From: Diorhabda sublineata
Taxonomy: Eukaryota; Arthropoda; Insecta; Coleoptera; Chrysomelidae
Direction: 5' to 3'
Length of the DNA stretch: 64,000 nucleotides
Assembly (NCBI RefSeq): GCF_026230105.1
Contig: NC_079478.1
Location: forward strand, 19,111,653-19,175,652
Shown here: in pieces, positions 1 through 11,561 of the stretch
How the letters are laid out: every line of letters begins with the position of its first letter
Numbering within the stretch: the first letter of the stretch is position 1
Translations under genes and position numbers: made by a program
Notes under the pieces: generated by a model
Database searches by the model: none
Told to the model about the DNA's origin: nothing
The model's input: the letters and a program-made list of their open reading frames with translations, nothing else

Positions 1-530
1 GAGGTTTCTATTCAAACACTCCTTAGCACATTTGTTCATTCCTAGCAGCTCTATCTGAAAAACTGGTGAGTGATATTCCTAGAGTCATTATTGGCAATCG
101 TTAATTACCACTTCTAATGGGATATTTTTGTCCAACATGCTATTCATTTGTCTCATTGGTTTGTCCCTGCCTTCTATCTTTATCATAATTCTTAAGCGAC
201 CTGTCAGATTTTCTGGCTTTAGTTTTACTGAACGCCTCTTTCTTCACTTTAAGTTGAAGAGGAGGTAGGTTCAGTAACGCCTCTAAGGCTGTGATGGAGC
301 AGGTCGAAATTGCTCCTGTGAGAACTAGACAGATTAGCCTTAGTGATCTTGTTCAGTTTTTCTCTGAGCTGTTGTTTGTTCGGTTAACAAGCACTGCGTA
401 TGTAATCATGGATTTGTTGACTGGTATATTCAGTATACCATCTTGTCTTGTCTTGCCAACAAGCTTGCAACAAGTCCATACAGCCGCAGTGGATTTTGAA
501 ATTACCTTGTCTAAGTGATTTTTTCAAGTA
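1..530 (-). mobile_element. non-LTR retrotransposon (LINE) fragment, cut by window edge
   Basis: Read on the minus strand, about 250-440 gives a conserved stretch found after the reverse transcriptase of R1/LOA/Jockey-like LINEs (RLICLVLTGAISTCSITAL followed by EALLNLPPLQLKV). Codons upstream and downstream are interrupted by stops and shifts, so this is a dead copy. It continues to the left of the window, in the 3' direction of the element. The short plus-strand open frame at 291-518 is its antisense shadow. The family (R1, LOA or Jockey) cannot be fixed from this piece. Confidence 0.6.
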
Positions 531-1851
531 AGTATTTTATCCAGGATGATATTAACAAGTATGAAACTCCTAAAAAAATTTGAATGTCATATATTTATTT
601 CTATATTTCGCTCTAGAATTTTCTGGTTCTCATCTCAACTCCTTGTCTCAAACATACTGATCTCCAAACCAAAGCTGTAATCAATTCACTTTCAGTACTG
701 TTGCTCCATAAATATGTATTTTCTTCAACTCAATCAAGTAATATCACCAGGATGATGGTGCATGAAATATATTATAAATTATTTTCGGATGATGTACAAA
801 CACTCTTAATATTGAATAATTCATGCGAGTATAATTCCAAATTTTAGCACTGCGTTAGGTTTAAATGTGTGATGTTTTTTAGCTATATTTATCAAATCTT
901 TTTAATAGAATTAAAGAGGTTTATTTTGGTGAACATTTTATGTTTGATATTAAGTTTGTACCTGCTGTATTGTTATTTAAATTAAGTACTATACACAAAT
1001 TGGATAGTTGTATTTTTAAAAATAAAAATTATATACTCAAAGTATAAGTGTTAAAACTCACTGACAAGATTCTCTACGCTTCATTATCATTAAGCAAAAA
1101 TATTTTTCAAAGGAATATTGTCGATACTACCTAATTGGTAGGAGTAAATGTATCTTCTTGTTAACAAGAGTCTGACGGAATACAACATGAATATCAAGAT
1201 GTGGATAAGATACTTTTTTAAAACGCCCCCACACACAGTGGGGCGAAATCTCAAAAAGCTGACCAAAACTAGAAAAAAGTTTTCTTTTATTATCTGTTAT
1301 AAATTGGTAAGTGATTTCTAGTGAGATTGAATCAGACAATAATAGGATCCCAACTGGAGAGTACCAATGTGAAAGGATCTTCCGAAAAAAGATATGACTG
1401 ATTGTTTCGAGGAGAGAAACGGTCCCTCGTTTTCAAAAACGCACAAAAGTTTTTAATTAAACAAAATAGAAACATCATCTAAAAGGTAAGTAGAATATTA
1501 TAAAGTTAATTTAGTTACTATTTTAATCAAACATTCATTTTAGATAATCTTATATTATAATAGTTTTTGAGTTCAAAAAATTTTTGTTACAATGTAAGTA
1601 TCTAAAATGTTCCGCTATGAAACGATGGTTGGTGACAAATTGAAGTGTAAGAAATTAACAAATTATTCGAGCCTAATATGATAAAAATGGTTAATTATAC
1701 TCTTGCTCAAATTTTTTGTGAATTTTGATAAATTTGACATTTATTTCGTAATCGAAAACCTTTAAACTTCATGGTATTATGAAGTATAGGCTTAAATGCG
1801 AGGAGATGGTTATTAGGGGTCAAATAGGGTAAGTAACTGTAACTCAAATTG
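531..1851. other. unannotated AT-rich DNA
   Basis: No convincing coding sequence on either strand. One short G/C block at about 1226-1247 can fold back on itself (CGCCCC, spacer, GGGGCG) but has no other feature. The minus-strand frame at 1127-1339 resembles nothing I recognise. Confidence 0.5.
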
Positions 1852-2413
1852 TACCGGGTGTCCCAAAAAAATTTATAACAAAAGTGACCTCCAGAAAAAC
1901 CTGGAAATTATTTACAGAGTTGTAGGTCCACCGCTAGAGGGCGACACACTGGGGTCGTTCGCGACCGGGCCTTATACTTTTCAAATTTCCCCCCACTTAA
2001 TGTTCGGAAACCGGGTCCGTGGTTCCATCTAGTTATAGTTTGAGAGTAGCTCTTTCACTTAGTATAGTTTCCAGTGAGTCAAGTGCGTCAGTCGGTCTGT
2101 GACACCTGAGTGAATTGGAGCGGGGTCATCAACGACCCCAGAGTGTCGGCTACGGCTGAAATTGAATTTTTTCCTTAATTTTTGTTTCGCGTTGTTTAGA
2201 GCTCCTGAGCGTCGTTCTGGTTAATACTATAGATATATAATACGCTTAGTAGGGAAGATTAGAAAGAAGGGCAGTGCAGGTAGCGGGAGTATACAAGCGC
2301 CTGAAAGGAAGAGCGAGCGAGCGAGCGACAAGTAATAAAAGAGAAAGCGAGATTGTGAGAGTAGAGGGGGAAGGGAAACACTAAAGGGACAAAAAAAACA
2401 GAATATAAGTGGC

Positions 2414-3936
2414 ATGAGAGAAAGCAAGAGTGAAAGAGAGGGAAAAATGGAGCGCAGTTTGAAAATTCAATTTGTTTTTACAGATCGAGTAAGCGATGTT
2501 TTACCTGCTCATGTACCTGGACCTAATGGTGTTGCGAAAAATCTTGATTCTATTGAAAAGTTTTGGGATATTCTTTTCAACGATGAAATGATTGATATAA
2601 TGGTGGAGCATACAAATAAAAAGATCGAAGAAATCTGTTTGAAGTTGGTTGTCGAAGACAAAGCAGAAAGCTATCATCACTTGACTGATCATGATGAGAT
2701 TAGAGCATATATTGGTGTCTTATACTATCAAGGGCTTTGGAAATCTGCCGATGTAGATAATGACAGACTTTGGGATAAAAAAATGGCGTAACGCTCTACA
2801 GATGCGTTTTCCCAAAGCTGAGATTTACATTTCTAGGATCTTGTTTGCGGTTTGACGACAAGAAGTTGCGAGATGAGAATGATAGATTTTCTGCAGTTCG
2901 TCAAATATGGGATATATTCATGATGAATTGTCAACAGTATTATACACCGAGCAATAAATGCACTGTTGACGAACAGTTGTTGAGTTTTCGAGACAGATGT
3001 GTGTTTCGTATGTACATGAAGGATAAGCCAGATAAATATGGATTGAAAATAGTTACTTTCATATTTCGTCTTCGTTTTGAGAAAGCAATAAAGCAGTTTT
3101 TTAGGATCAATATAATTTTTTTCAGATTTACGGAGTACCCTATTTAGGCAAGGGATCTGCTGTCGTGCGAGAAGGAAAGATCCACGAGTACTTTTTCCGT
3201 GTCGTTACTACTCCTATCCATGGCTCTCATCGTACCGTAACTTGTGACAATTGGTTCATGTCGGTACCTCTAGTCCAGCGTATGATGCCTGCACCATACC
3301 ACATGACAATTACTGGAACCGCCAGAGTCTAAGTTCTGCCACACAGATAATCTTACGCTGGTCAGCTTCACGCCAAAGAAAAATAAAATCGTATTGCTAC
3401 TTTCTTCATATTTGCGCACAACAGAAGTTATAGATAGTAAGCCTAAAATTATTCATCACTATAACGAAACAAAAGGAGGAACAGACACTTTTGACCAGCT
3501 GTGTCATTCGTATACGGTATCGAGAAGAACGAATCGCTGGCCAATGAGAATTTTTTACGGCATGCTTGACCAGGCTGCAGTGAATTCTCGCATTCTATTG
3601 AAGTGCAAACTCAAAGCTGACAATTCCAATGACAAGTGTACTGCCATAAGTTGCCTTGAGAAACTTTCATTGTACATGATCAGACCGCATTTGTTGAAAA
3701 AGTACAACAACACGGTCACTTTGCGCCGTGATTTGAAACTCGGCATTGCCGGGATTCTGGGCTTAGACGTTCACAAAGAAGGAGGATGTGAACGAGTGAA
3801 ATTCCCGAAGAGACCGAGATGTGCAGACTGCTCGCGAAAAAGCGACAAGAAAACAAATGAAGGTTGTGCAAATTGTGAGCGACCGATCTGTGATGATCAC
3901 CATTTAATGTTCTGTAGAACGTGTGCTGGAATGTAA
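2414..3936 (+). pseudogene. piggyBac transposase pseudogene
   Basis: Cut-and-paste transposase of the piggyBac family (PF13843), which inserts at TTAA. It is spread over three frames. The N-terminal part is at 2414-2791. The middle part is at 2845-3290, with CTVDEQLLSFRDRCVFR and the block TCDNWFMSVPL, which carries the first catalytic Asp. The C-terminal part is at 3394-3936, with GGTDTFDQL (third catalytic Asp) and a terminal Cys-rich finger with repeated C-x2-C pairs near the stop. At least one in-frame stop (after 2788) and several shifts break it, and the second catalytic Asp region is altered. The stretch about 3040-3125 looks like an unspliced or inserted segment with a polypyrimidine-AG end. 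A functional enzyme is very unlikely. Confidence 0.88.
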
Positions 3937-4403
3937 TGAATAGTTTTTCTGTAGGCAAAGTTATAATAAAGTATATTTTTCGATTAACTTGACTATTTTT
4001 CTTCATTCCTCGATTTATTTTTGTGAATTTTCAGTATGAAATGAGGTTTGTAAAGAAAAAATGCACTTTTGAAAAATGACTGAAATTCTGATAATCATTC
4101 TTCAAAATAAATACCTTTTTTTCAGCGGGCAATATAACAATATTTTTTTATATGAAGCAATATGTTTCCAGGGAATGCTGCTGAAATTTGAGCATCCAAT
4201 TCGCAAAATTGAAAAGTTATGAATTTTTAAGTAAAAATGATCATTTTTCGGAGTTTTTTGTAAACTATATTTTTTTTAATAAATTAAATTGAAAATTTTT
4301 TGCATCGCACTCATGTAGTCTTGTAAATGGGTAGTTAATGTACAACTGTGAATTTTTTTACGATGAAAAACATCTTAGTTCACTTAGAATAGACGATTAT
4401 ATG

Positions 4404-4969
4404 TGTTCGAGAATTATATTCTCAAACCAATGAATGATCATTCGATTTTAGAATCGATGATCTTTCAAAAATGATTAATAAATTTACGACTACCTGATCT
4501 CAAAAAAAAAAAATAAAAAAATGGGATTGAGTTGTCAGTGCATTTAAAAATGAAAAGTCAAATTAATTTCTCTTGATGAATTAACATAGTTCTTTTATTC
4601 AATTTACGTTTCAACTGTTATTTACTGTATTTGGGCGCAGGACAAGTTTTGTGTTTAACATTTTGTGTAGTGTAGTCATATTTTATTATAACTCTTTATC
4701 CTGAAAGTGTCTCAATTTATATCGACAGAAGTCAATAAGGCACCAACTACTATAGCTTTACGACCTAAAGTAGTTGCTAAATAAAAGATTATTCATAGTG
4801 GCGTATGTCTTTTAGCCTTACACTAAAATACCGTTTTGTGCTACCAAAAATCAGCAACTGCTACAGTCTAAGTGCTGTACAGTTAACAAGTACGTGTAGC
4901 ACTTTTCACGTTTAGATATAAATAGGCGTGTGGGTAAAGTGGTTGAAGAACACGGTCATTTTCCAATCA
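4404..4969 (+). repeat. BEL/Pao 5' LTR
   Basis: This 566-bp direct repeat starts TGTTCGAG and ends TTCCAATCA. A TATA-like TATAAATA at 4917-4924 lies about 45 bp before the LTR end and probably serves the element's own promoter. It holds an extra segment of about 20 bp (around 4543-4562) that the 3' LTR lacks. Confidence 0.92.
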
Positions 4970-4975
4970 TCTTTG

Positions 4976-4992
4976 TGGTCCTTCGAGCCGGA
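4976..4992 (+). other. retrotransposon primer-binding site, tRNA-Tyr type
   Basis: TGGTCCTTCGAGCCGGA starts six bases after the 5' LTR. It is complementary to the CCA-tailed 3' end of metazoan tRNA-Tyr, as I recall that sequence (acceptor stem plus the start of the T-arm). A tRNA hybridised here would prime minus-strand DNA synthesis. Confidence 0.8.
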
Positions 4993-5299
4993 TAACAAAA
5001 AAGGTATTTACAGAGCCTTTCTTCATACTATTCTTCGAGATTATATGCAATTGTCACAGAAAATTCAACTTCCTTCAAGATATTCAAGTTCCTGTGTCCC
5101 TAGGCAGCAGTAACTTCCAGTATTCAAGGATCAAACCTTTAATCTTCCCAAGTGCATTGTGTGTTAAAAAAAAATCAATATATTGCTAGTTCATTTAATA
5201 TTTCCAAATATTCGAACTCAATTTAGTATAATTTCAAGTTTCAATTGTAAAATTCCAATCTATTCTATTTCGTACAATTGCAAGTGAAGTTTCCAAAAA

Positions 5300-5884
5300 A
5301 TGTCTCTGGAAAATTTAAAAACACAGAGAAGATCTGTGAAATCTTCTATTACCAGAATGAATAACTGGATAACTTCCCAATCTACTGTTACAAATGAAAC
5401 TGCATTTATGAATGAATGTATAAACAGACGCGACAAGCTTGAAAAGTATTTCTTACAATATGAAAATATTCAAGGTCAAATTGAAATGCTTATTGAAAAC
5501 TCTCAGGATGAATTATCAGATAACGAAGACATAGACTTAGTTGAGAAAAAATACTTCACAACTAATTCTGAACTATCTAGAATGATTGATGAATTGACAT
5601 CGAACGATAATTCAAACTCTCAGAGTCAAACTAATAATAATTGTAATATCGACGTCAAGTTACCTGATATTTCCTTGCCTAAATTTAAGGATCAGACGTC
5701 AGAGTGGCCTTCATTCATTCAACTCTTTGAAAATCTGATTATTTCTAACAATAGCTTAACAAATATCAAAAAATTGCTATATTTAAAAGCTTCCCTTTCT
5801 AACGAGCCCTTGCAATTTATAGACGATCTAGAACTTTGTGATGACAATCTTCAAATAGCTATAGATACTTTAAAACAAAGATGA
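5300..5884 (+). pseudogene. BEL/Pao gag, N-terminal part
   Basis: A 194-codon open frame starts MSLENLKTQRRSVKSSI. Its sequence (coiled-coil-like N-terminus, then LPDISLPKFKDQTSEWPSFI) matches the DUF1759/gag region of BEL elements. A stop at 5882-5884 interrupts the polyprotein, and recognisable gag resumes in other frames downstream. The protein would form the retrotransposon particle. The break means this copy probably makes only a partial product. Confidence 0.85.
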
Positions 5885-6153
5885 TCAAAGTGTTCTACTG
5901 TATAACTTAATTGATCAAATATACCAACAAAAACCTGTGAGCAAAACTTGCCCTACGCTTTTACGTGAAGTAACGGCTAAAATGTATAAAATTATACAAT
6001 CAATGTCAAAACTAAATTTAAATCCAAAACAGTTATTAGATTATATTCTTATTTTCTGGATAGATAAAAAAACTAGATCTACCAACTCGTAAATTATTTG
6101 AACAAAGTAAAAAACAAGGTGAAATCCCGTCCCTTGAGAATTTTTTCGATTTT

Positions 6154-6834
6154 TTGAAACAACGTAGTGGTATTCTAGAGCGCACTCAAAATATTCAAGC
6201 TTCTACTTCTAATTCAAATGATACTAAACAAAAGTTTAGTCCCAAATATTCGAAAACAACTGCTCACGTGAATTCTATGATTCCTACAAACAGTCAATCA
6301 GATTGTTATTATTGTAAAAATTCTTCACATCGTATCTATACGTGTGAATCATTTAAAAATTTGTCTATCAGTGATAAATATAAATTCATACATTCGAATA
6401 ATCTCTGTAAAAACTGTCTAGGAGGTCGCCACATCACAAGGGATTGTAAATCTCTAAAATCTTGTTCAATATGTCAAAAAAGACATCATACTTATCTCCA
6501 TTCTGACTCTTTCCGTGCAAATGATAATGCACATAATAATAATAATGGTTCTATTTCCCAAAACCGTTATAACAACTCACAATCTATTCACTCCAATGTA
6601 CATACGACAAATGGTCAACATCCTCACACCAAATCGATAAATAATCGAAATAATAACTTTAATCATCAAATTGACGAAAATTCACATTCTCACCAGGCTA
6701 CTGATAATCGACAAAATCCTTCTAGACCACAGAAGAATTATGATAATGCTGAAACCAACGAAAACTCACAAGATAATAATTCTAACGTATCTGCTATACA
6801 AACACAATCCTTATCTGCTTCTAGCTACGGCTAA
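6154..6834 (+). pseudogene. BEL/Pao gag, zinc-knuckle part
   Basis: This frame carries three successive Cys/His knuckles: CYYCKNSSHRIYTC, CKNCLGGRHITRDC and CSICQKRHHTYLH. They correspond to the nucleocapsid-like region that binds element RNA. An Asn/His/Gln-rich low-complexity linker follows. The frame ends at 6834 and the protease continues in the frame one base ahead, so either programmed shifting or mutation joins gag to pol. The upstream part of the gag frame is broken between 5884 and 6154. Confidence 0.85.
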
Positions 6835-9367
6835 AATAATTATGTATGACTCTCACAATAACCCATTTAAAACTACTATTCTGCTAGACAACGGTTCCCA
6901 AAACTCATTTGTTTCACAAGAACTAGTAAATAAACTACAATTGAAAACGTTTGAAAAAACACTGCAAATTTCCGGCATATCACAAACAGTATCAACCACA
7001 AATAAAATGGTTCATTTAAAATTCTTTCCACATTCCAATCCGATCAAACACTTTGAAATACCTTGTGCAGTATTGCCAAAAATTACTTGCAAATTACCAC
7101 AAGTAAAAATTAACGTAAGCCAGCTACATCTGCCTACTGATATTATTCTAGCTAATCCAGAATTTAACATACCATCGGAGATTCACATTCTAGTTGGGGC
7201 CGATTTATATTACAAACTTCTTACACCAGGTATCATAGATCTCGGTAAAAAATTACCTAGTTTACAAAATACTAGCTTAGGCTGGATAATTGCTGGAACT
7301 ATTCCAAACAGTGCTTCTTTTAATTCCGTGAATATTCAAAATAATGATTCCGTGTTTACAAGCTGTAATCATATTTCTATATCGAACAAAGACCTAAGTT
7401 CATCTCTTTCTAAATTTTGGGAACAGGAGGAAATTCCTTCTAAGAGTATTCTCTCGTCTGACGACGAACTAGCGGAAACTATTTTTCAAAATTCCACACA
7501 AATTCTGGAAAACGGCAGGTTCCAAGTCAATTTCCCGTTGAAATCTGAAAAAGAACACCATAAACTCGGTGAATCATTTCTGATAGCTAAAAGGCGATTT
7601 CTCTCGCTCGAAAATAGAATCCATAAAAATCCAGAATTAATTTTTGAATATAGTAAATTTATTTCTGAATATGTAAACTTGGGACATGCAAAATATGTCA
7701 CTCTTAACCTCACTAATTCAAAAAACGAATTAAAATATTTTATCCCACACTTATGCGTAATTCGTGAACAAAGTATATCTACAAAACTTCGTGTTGTCTT
7801 TGATTCTAGTTGCCCTACCTCAACAGGTGTTTCTTTAAATGATATAACTTTGAAAGGGTACCAGGTGCCACCAGATCTATTCGATATTCTTTGCCGTTTC
7901 AGCCTAAATAAGTTTGCGATAACTTCTGACGTACAAAAAATGTTTCGTCAAATTTCTATAAACACAGAACATCGTTTTTTACAAAATAAATTATGGCGAG
8001 AAAATCCTCAACAACCCCTGCAGTGCATTGAGTTATCAACTCTAACTTATGGTTGCAATTTCTCTCCGTTTGTAGCGACAAGAGTATTGCAAGAGATTGC
8101 AAATAATAATAGTTCCAATTTCTCTTTAGCGGCAAACGCCCTCATATCCGAAACTTACATGGATGATATAATTTCAGGTACAAATTCTGAACATGAATTG
8201 ATAAAATTAATTCAAGAATTAAAAATTTTATTAGGAAATCACGGGTTTAATTTACATAAGTGGGCCTCAAATAACTCAAACGTTCTCGCTGAAATTTCTG
8301 ATTCAAACAATTCTTCCTTCTTACAAAATCCTGAAAAATACATTAGTCTTGATTTAGAAAATTCTCAAAATAAATTTCTAGGCCTAAATTGGATCCCAGC
8401 TTCTGATAATTTGAACATTTCTGTCCCCACTACCTTTTCAATATTCCCCGCAACCAAGAGAAAAATTCTCTCAACCATATCGCGATGTTTCGATCCTCTT
8501 GGACTTTATAATCCCATAATATTGTCTGGAAAACTTTTGGTCAAACAATTATGGCAAGCTAAACTTGACTGGGACACAGAGATATCAGATCCAGTCATAT
8601 TGGAAAAATGGCATACATTCGTAAACAATCTTCCTAAGCTATCTCAATTAACTATTCCAAGATTCATTTTTTTGGACAAATCTATCAATCTCATCGAAAT
8701 GCATGGTTTCTCAGACGCGAGTCTGAAAGCTTTTGGCGCATGCGTGTATTTACGAACCATTTATTCTGACAATTCTGTTTCCTGTAATTTAATTTCGGCA
8801 AAATCGCGTGTATCCCCCGTTTCTACCACAATTACACTTCCTCGGCTAGAATTATCAGCCATGCTCCTACTGTCTAATTTAGTGGACAAAATTTATAAAA
8901 ACTTTCAAACAAAGATTAATATTATTTCTGTAAATCTCTGGTCCGACAGCCAGATCGCTTTATGCTGGCGCAATGGTGAACCCAGCCGTTGGACAGTATT
9001 TGTAGGCAACAGAGTTGCTAAAATTCAAGCCATAACTAAAGATCATTCATGGAGGTATGTAAATACTATCGATAATCCCGCTGATTTGGTGTCACGTGGC
9101 ACTAGCGCAAATAATTTAATTTCTAATAAACTTTGGTGGCATGGACCGAAATTTCTATCAAATCCCACTCTCGATTTATCAAAATTTGATAATTTTGCAT
9201 ACCCAAACCTTCATCTTTCTGACATTCCCGAAACAAAAACTGTCGTCATGACTACCTCAATAGAAGAAAATTTTCTTTTAACTTTATTTTCTAAATTTTC
9301 CTGTTATAAGAAGTTGCAAAGAACAATGGCGTACGTACATAGGTTCATCAGAAATTGTAAGAATTGA
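6671..9367 (+). CDS. BEL/Pao pol: protease, reverse transcriptase, RNase H
   Basis: This is an 898-codon open frame whose genuine pol part starts near 6830; the first roughly 50 codons overlap gag and are probably not used. Order: aspartic protease with LLDNGSQNSF near 6885; the BEL linker; reverse transcriptase with FAITSDVQKMFRQI (first catalytic Asp), the YGCNFSPF block and the active site TYMDD at 8156-8167; then RNase H with HGFSDASLKAFGA, LPRLELSAM and VNLWSDSQIALCW. It replicates the element through RNA. The frame ends at 9367 just as the integrase frame opens (overlap 9364-9367), so a one-base shift separates them. This stretch is the best preserved part of the element. Confidence 0.9.
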   Translation: MTKIHILTRLLIIDKILLDHRRIMIMLKPTKTHKIIILTYLLYKHNPYLLLATAKIIMYDSHNNPFKTTILLDNGSQNSFVSQELVNKLQLKTFEKTLQISGISQTVSTTNKMVHLKFFPHSNPIKHFEIPCAVLPKITCKLPQVKINVSQLHLPTDIILANPEFNIPSEIHILVGADLYYKLLTPGIIDLGKKLPSLQNTSLGWIIAGTIPNSASFNSVNIQNNDSVFTSCNHISISNKDLSSSLSKFWEQEEIPSKSILSSDDELAETIFQNSTQILENGRFQVNFPLKSEKEHHKLGESFLIAKRRFLSLENRIHKNPELIFEYSKFISEYVNLGHAKYVTLNLTNSKNELKYFIPHLCVIREQSISTKLRVVFDSSCPTSTGVSLNDITLKGYQVPPDLFDILCRFSLNKFAITSDVQKMFRQISINTEHRFLQNKLWRENPQQPLQCIELSTLTYGCNFSPFVATRVLQEIANNNSSNFSLAANALISETYMDDIISGTNSEHELIKLIQELKILLGNHGFNLHKWASNNSNVLAEISDSNNSSFLQNPEKYISLDLENSQNKFLGLNWIPASDNLNISVPTTFSIFPATKRKILSTISRCFDPLGLYNPIILSGKLLVKQLWQAKLDWDTEISDPVILEKWHTFVNNLPKLSQLTIPRFIFLDKSINLIEMHGFSDASLKAFGACVYLRTIYSDNSVSCNLISAKSRVSPVSTTITLPRLELSAMLLLSNLVDKIYKNFQTKINIISVNLWSDSQIALCWRNGEPSRWTVFVGNRVAKIQAITKDHSWRYVNTIDNPADLVSRGTSANNLISNKLWWHGPKFLSNPTLDLSKFDNFAYPNLHLSDIPETKTVVMTTSIEENFLLTLFSKFSCYKKLQRTMAYVHRFIRNCKN

Positions 9368-10760
9368 ACAAATTTTCTGGTCCTTTGACAGTATCCGAAT
9401 TGAGCAAATCTGAAATTTTTATAATCAAGACCCTACAACAAACTAAATTTCAAAAGGAAATTAATGAGATTAAACAGAATAAAATTTTATCTGATAAGCA
9501 AATAAATAAGCTGAAACCTTTTTTAGACGATAAAGGAATGCTTCAAGTCGGTGGACGTCTTGCTAACGCTGACCTTTCTTTTAACCAAAAATATCCATTA
9601 CTTCTGCCGTCAAAAAATATAACTGTCAACTTAATGATTAAAGCTGAACATGAAAGGCTTGGAGCTCAAACAGTGTTGTACAATTTTCGACTAAATTTCT
9701 GGCCATTGAATGGTTTAAAAATTACCAAAAAGCTTATTCGAAGCTGTCATAAGTGTTTTCGTTTTTCAACTAAGCCATATACACAAATTATGGCAGACCT
9801 TCCACGAGATAGAGTCATCCCTGCTCGACCGTTTCAAAAAACAGGACTGGACTTTGGTGGACCATTTCTCATAAAATCTTCCAAATTACGAAAAGCTCCC
9901 TTGGTGAAATGCTATATTGCGTTTTTCGTATGTTTTGTTACTAAAGCTATTCACATTGAAGCTGTTACTTCTTTATCAACTGAAGCCTTTATCTTGGCCC
10001 TAAAACGGTTCATTTCCCGTCGTGGCAAACCTGTCAAAATTTATTCCGACAACGCCACTAATTTTCAGGGCGCTGATAACACTTTTAGAGATTTAGAAAT
10101 ATTTTTGAAAAATAAAAATAATATTGATTCTATTCAAAATTTTTTATCGCATTCCAAAATTGAATGGAAATTCATACCTCCTAGAGCGCCACATTTTGGA
10201 GGAATATGGGAAAGCGGAACAAAAAGCTCATGTCAAAAATTCTTGGAGACTCCAAATTAGCATATGAAGAGTTCTCTACAATTCTAGCCCAAATAGAGGC
10301 AATTTTAAATAGCAGACCTATATCACCATTATCTAATGACCCTTCTGACTTGGAATGTTTGACCCCAGGTCATTTTCTTATCGGCGCTAGCCTAACTTCC
10401 TTTCCTGAAAAAGATAATACTACCATCCCTGAAAATCGGCTGTCACTATGGCAACAATGTACAAAGTTACAACAACAATTCTGGCGCCGCTGGTCGACTG
10501 AATACTTGAATCAATTACAAAATCGACCAAAGTAGCTTAAGTCTTTCCCTAATCTGAAAGTTGATTCTTTAGTTCTTCTTAAAGAGGATATGCTACCCCC
10601 TCTACAGTGGTCTACAGGAAGAATCATCGAAACGATGCCGGGGCCTGATGGGAATGTGAGGGTAGTAAAAGTTAAAACAGCAACTGGTATATACACCAGA
10701 GCCATCTCTAAAATAGTCCCTTTTCCTGAGTCTGATGAGTCACTTCTCGGTGAAAAGTGA
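9364..10760 (+). pseudogene. BEL/Pao integrase, frameshifted
   Basis: The integrase region carries a zinc-binding-like N-terminus (AEHERLGAQ, then SCHKCFRF) and the rve core. DDE residues appear in TGLDFGGPF (Asp), KIYSDNATNFQGA (Asp) and GGIWESG (Glu). The frame shifts at about 10206-10260 and continues to a stop at 10533-10535. Beyond that stop a DUF5641-like tail (LVLLKEDMLPPLQWSTGRI) runs to 10760. One shift plus one stop means no full-length integrase can be made without recoding. Confidence 0.88.
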
Positions 10761-11016
10761 CTGATATTCAACATAGGCTTGTAAGTTATATGAACCACCT
10801 TGTTGTTTACATTTTTTTAGTTGTTACATTGGTTACTAGAATGTAGTTTCCAATAGGAATCGTTAATTTTTCTTAATATTATAAAATGCATTGAATTCCC
10901 TTTCTCGATTTTTAATTTTTACCGTGCGATATTGACATGCTTACAAACATTTTAATGCTATTTCAGTCCCATTTATCGAGCATTTTGAAACTTTTCAAGT
11001 TTCAAGGGGCCCAATA

Positions 11017-11561
11017 TGTTCGAGAATTATATTCTCAAACCAATGAATGATCATTCGATTTTAGAATCGATGATCTTTCAAAAATGATTAATAAATTTAC
11101 GACTACCTGATCTCAAAAAAAAAAATAAAAAAATGGGAGTGAGTTGTCAGTGCATTAATTTCTCTTGATGAATTAACATAGTTCTTTTATTCAAATTACG
11201 TTTCAAATGTTATTTACTGTATTTGGGCGCAGGACAAGTTTTGTGTTTAACATTTTGTGTAGTGTAGTCATATTTTATTATAACTCTTTATCCTGAAAGT
11301 GTCTCAATTTATATCGACAGAAGTCAATAAGGCACCAACTACTGTAGCTTTACGACCTAATGTAGTTGCTAAATAAAAGATTATTCATAGTGGCGTATGT
11401 CTTTTAGCCTTACACTAAAATACCGTTTTGTGCTACCAAAAATCAGCAACTGCTACAGTCTAAGTGCTGTACACTTAACAAGTACGTGCAGCGCTCCTCA
11501 CGCTTAGATATAAATAGGTGTGTGGGTAAAGTGGTTGAAGAACACGGTCATTTTCCAACCA
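11017..11561 (+). repeat. BEL/Pao 3' LTR
   Basis: A 545-bp repeat of 4404-4969, starting TGTTCGAG and ending TTCCAACCA. It is preceded by TTTCAAGGGGCCCAATA, whose purine run is the likely plus-strand primer. It differs from the 5' LTR by the missing segment of about 20 bp and a scattering of substitutions, for example in the last 60 bp. Confidence 0.92.

Larger units (their letters stand above)
4404..11561 (+). mobile_element. BEL/Pao LTR retrotransposon with 5-bp target duplication
   Basis: It is bounded by two LTRs of 566 and 545 bp beginning TGTTCGAGAATT and ending CCA. The 5-bp target duplication ATATG is at 4399-4403 and 11562-11566. A primer-binding site lies just inside the 5' LTR, and a purine-rich tract with GGGGCCC precedes the 3' LTR. 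Gag, protease, reverse transcriptase, RNase H and integrase are recognisable in order, but the frame is broken at several points, and no envelope-like gene is present. The two LTRs differ by a roughly 20-bp indel near 4540 plus scattered substitutions, so the insertion is not recent. It lies inside the piggyBac element, downstream of the transposase. Confidence 0.93.

Noticed and set aside
1226..1247. G/C hairpin as a terminator or regulatory stem
   Set aside because: Rho-independent terminators are not relevant in an insect genome, and nothing adjoining needs one.
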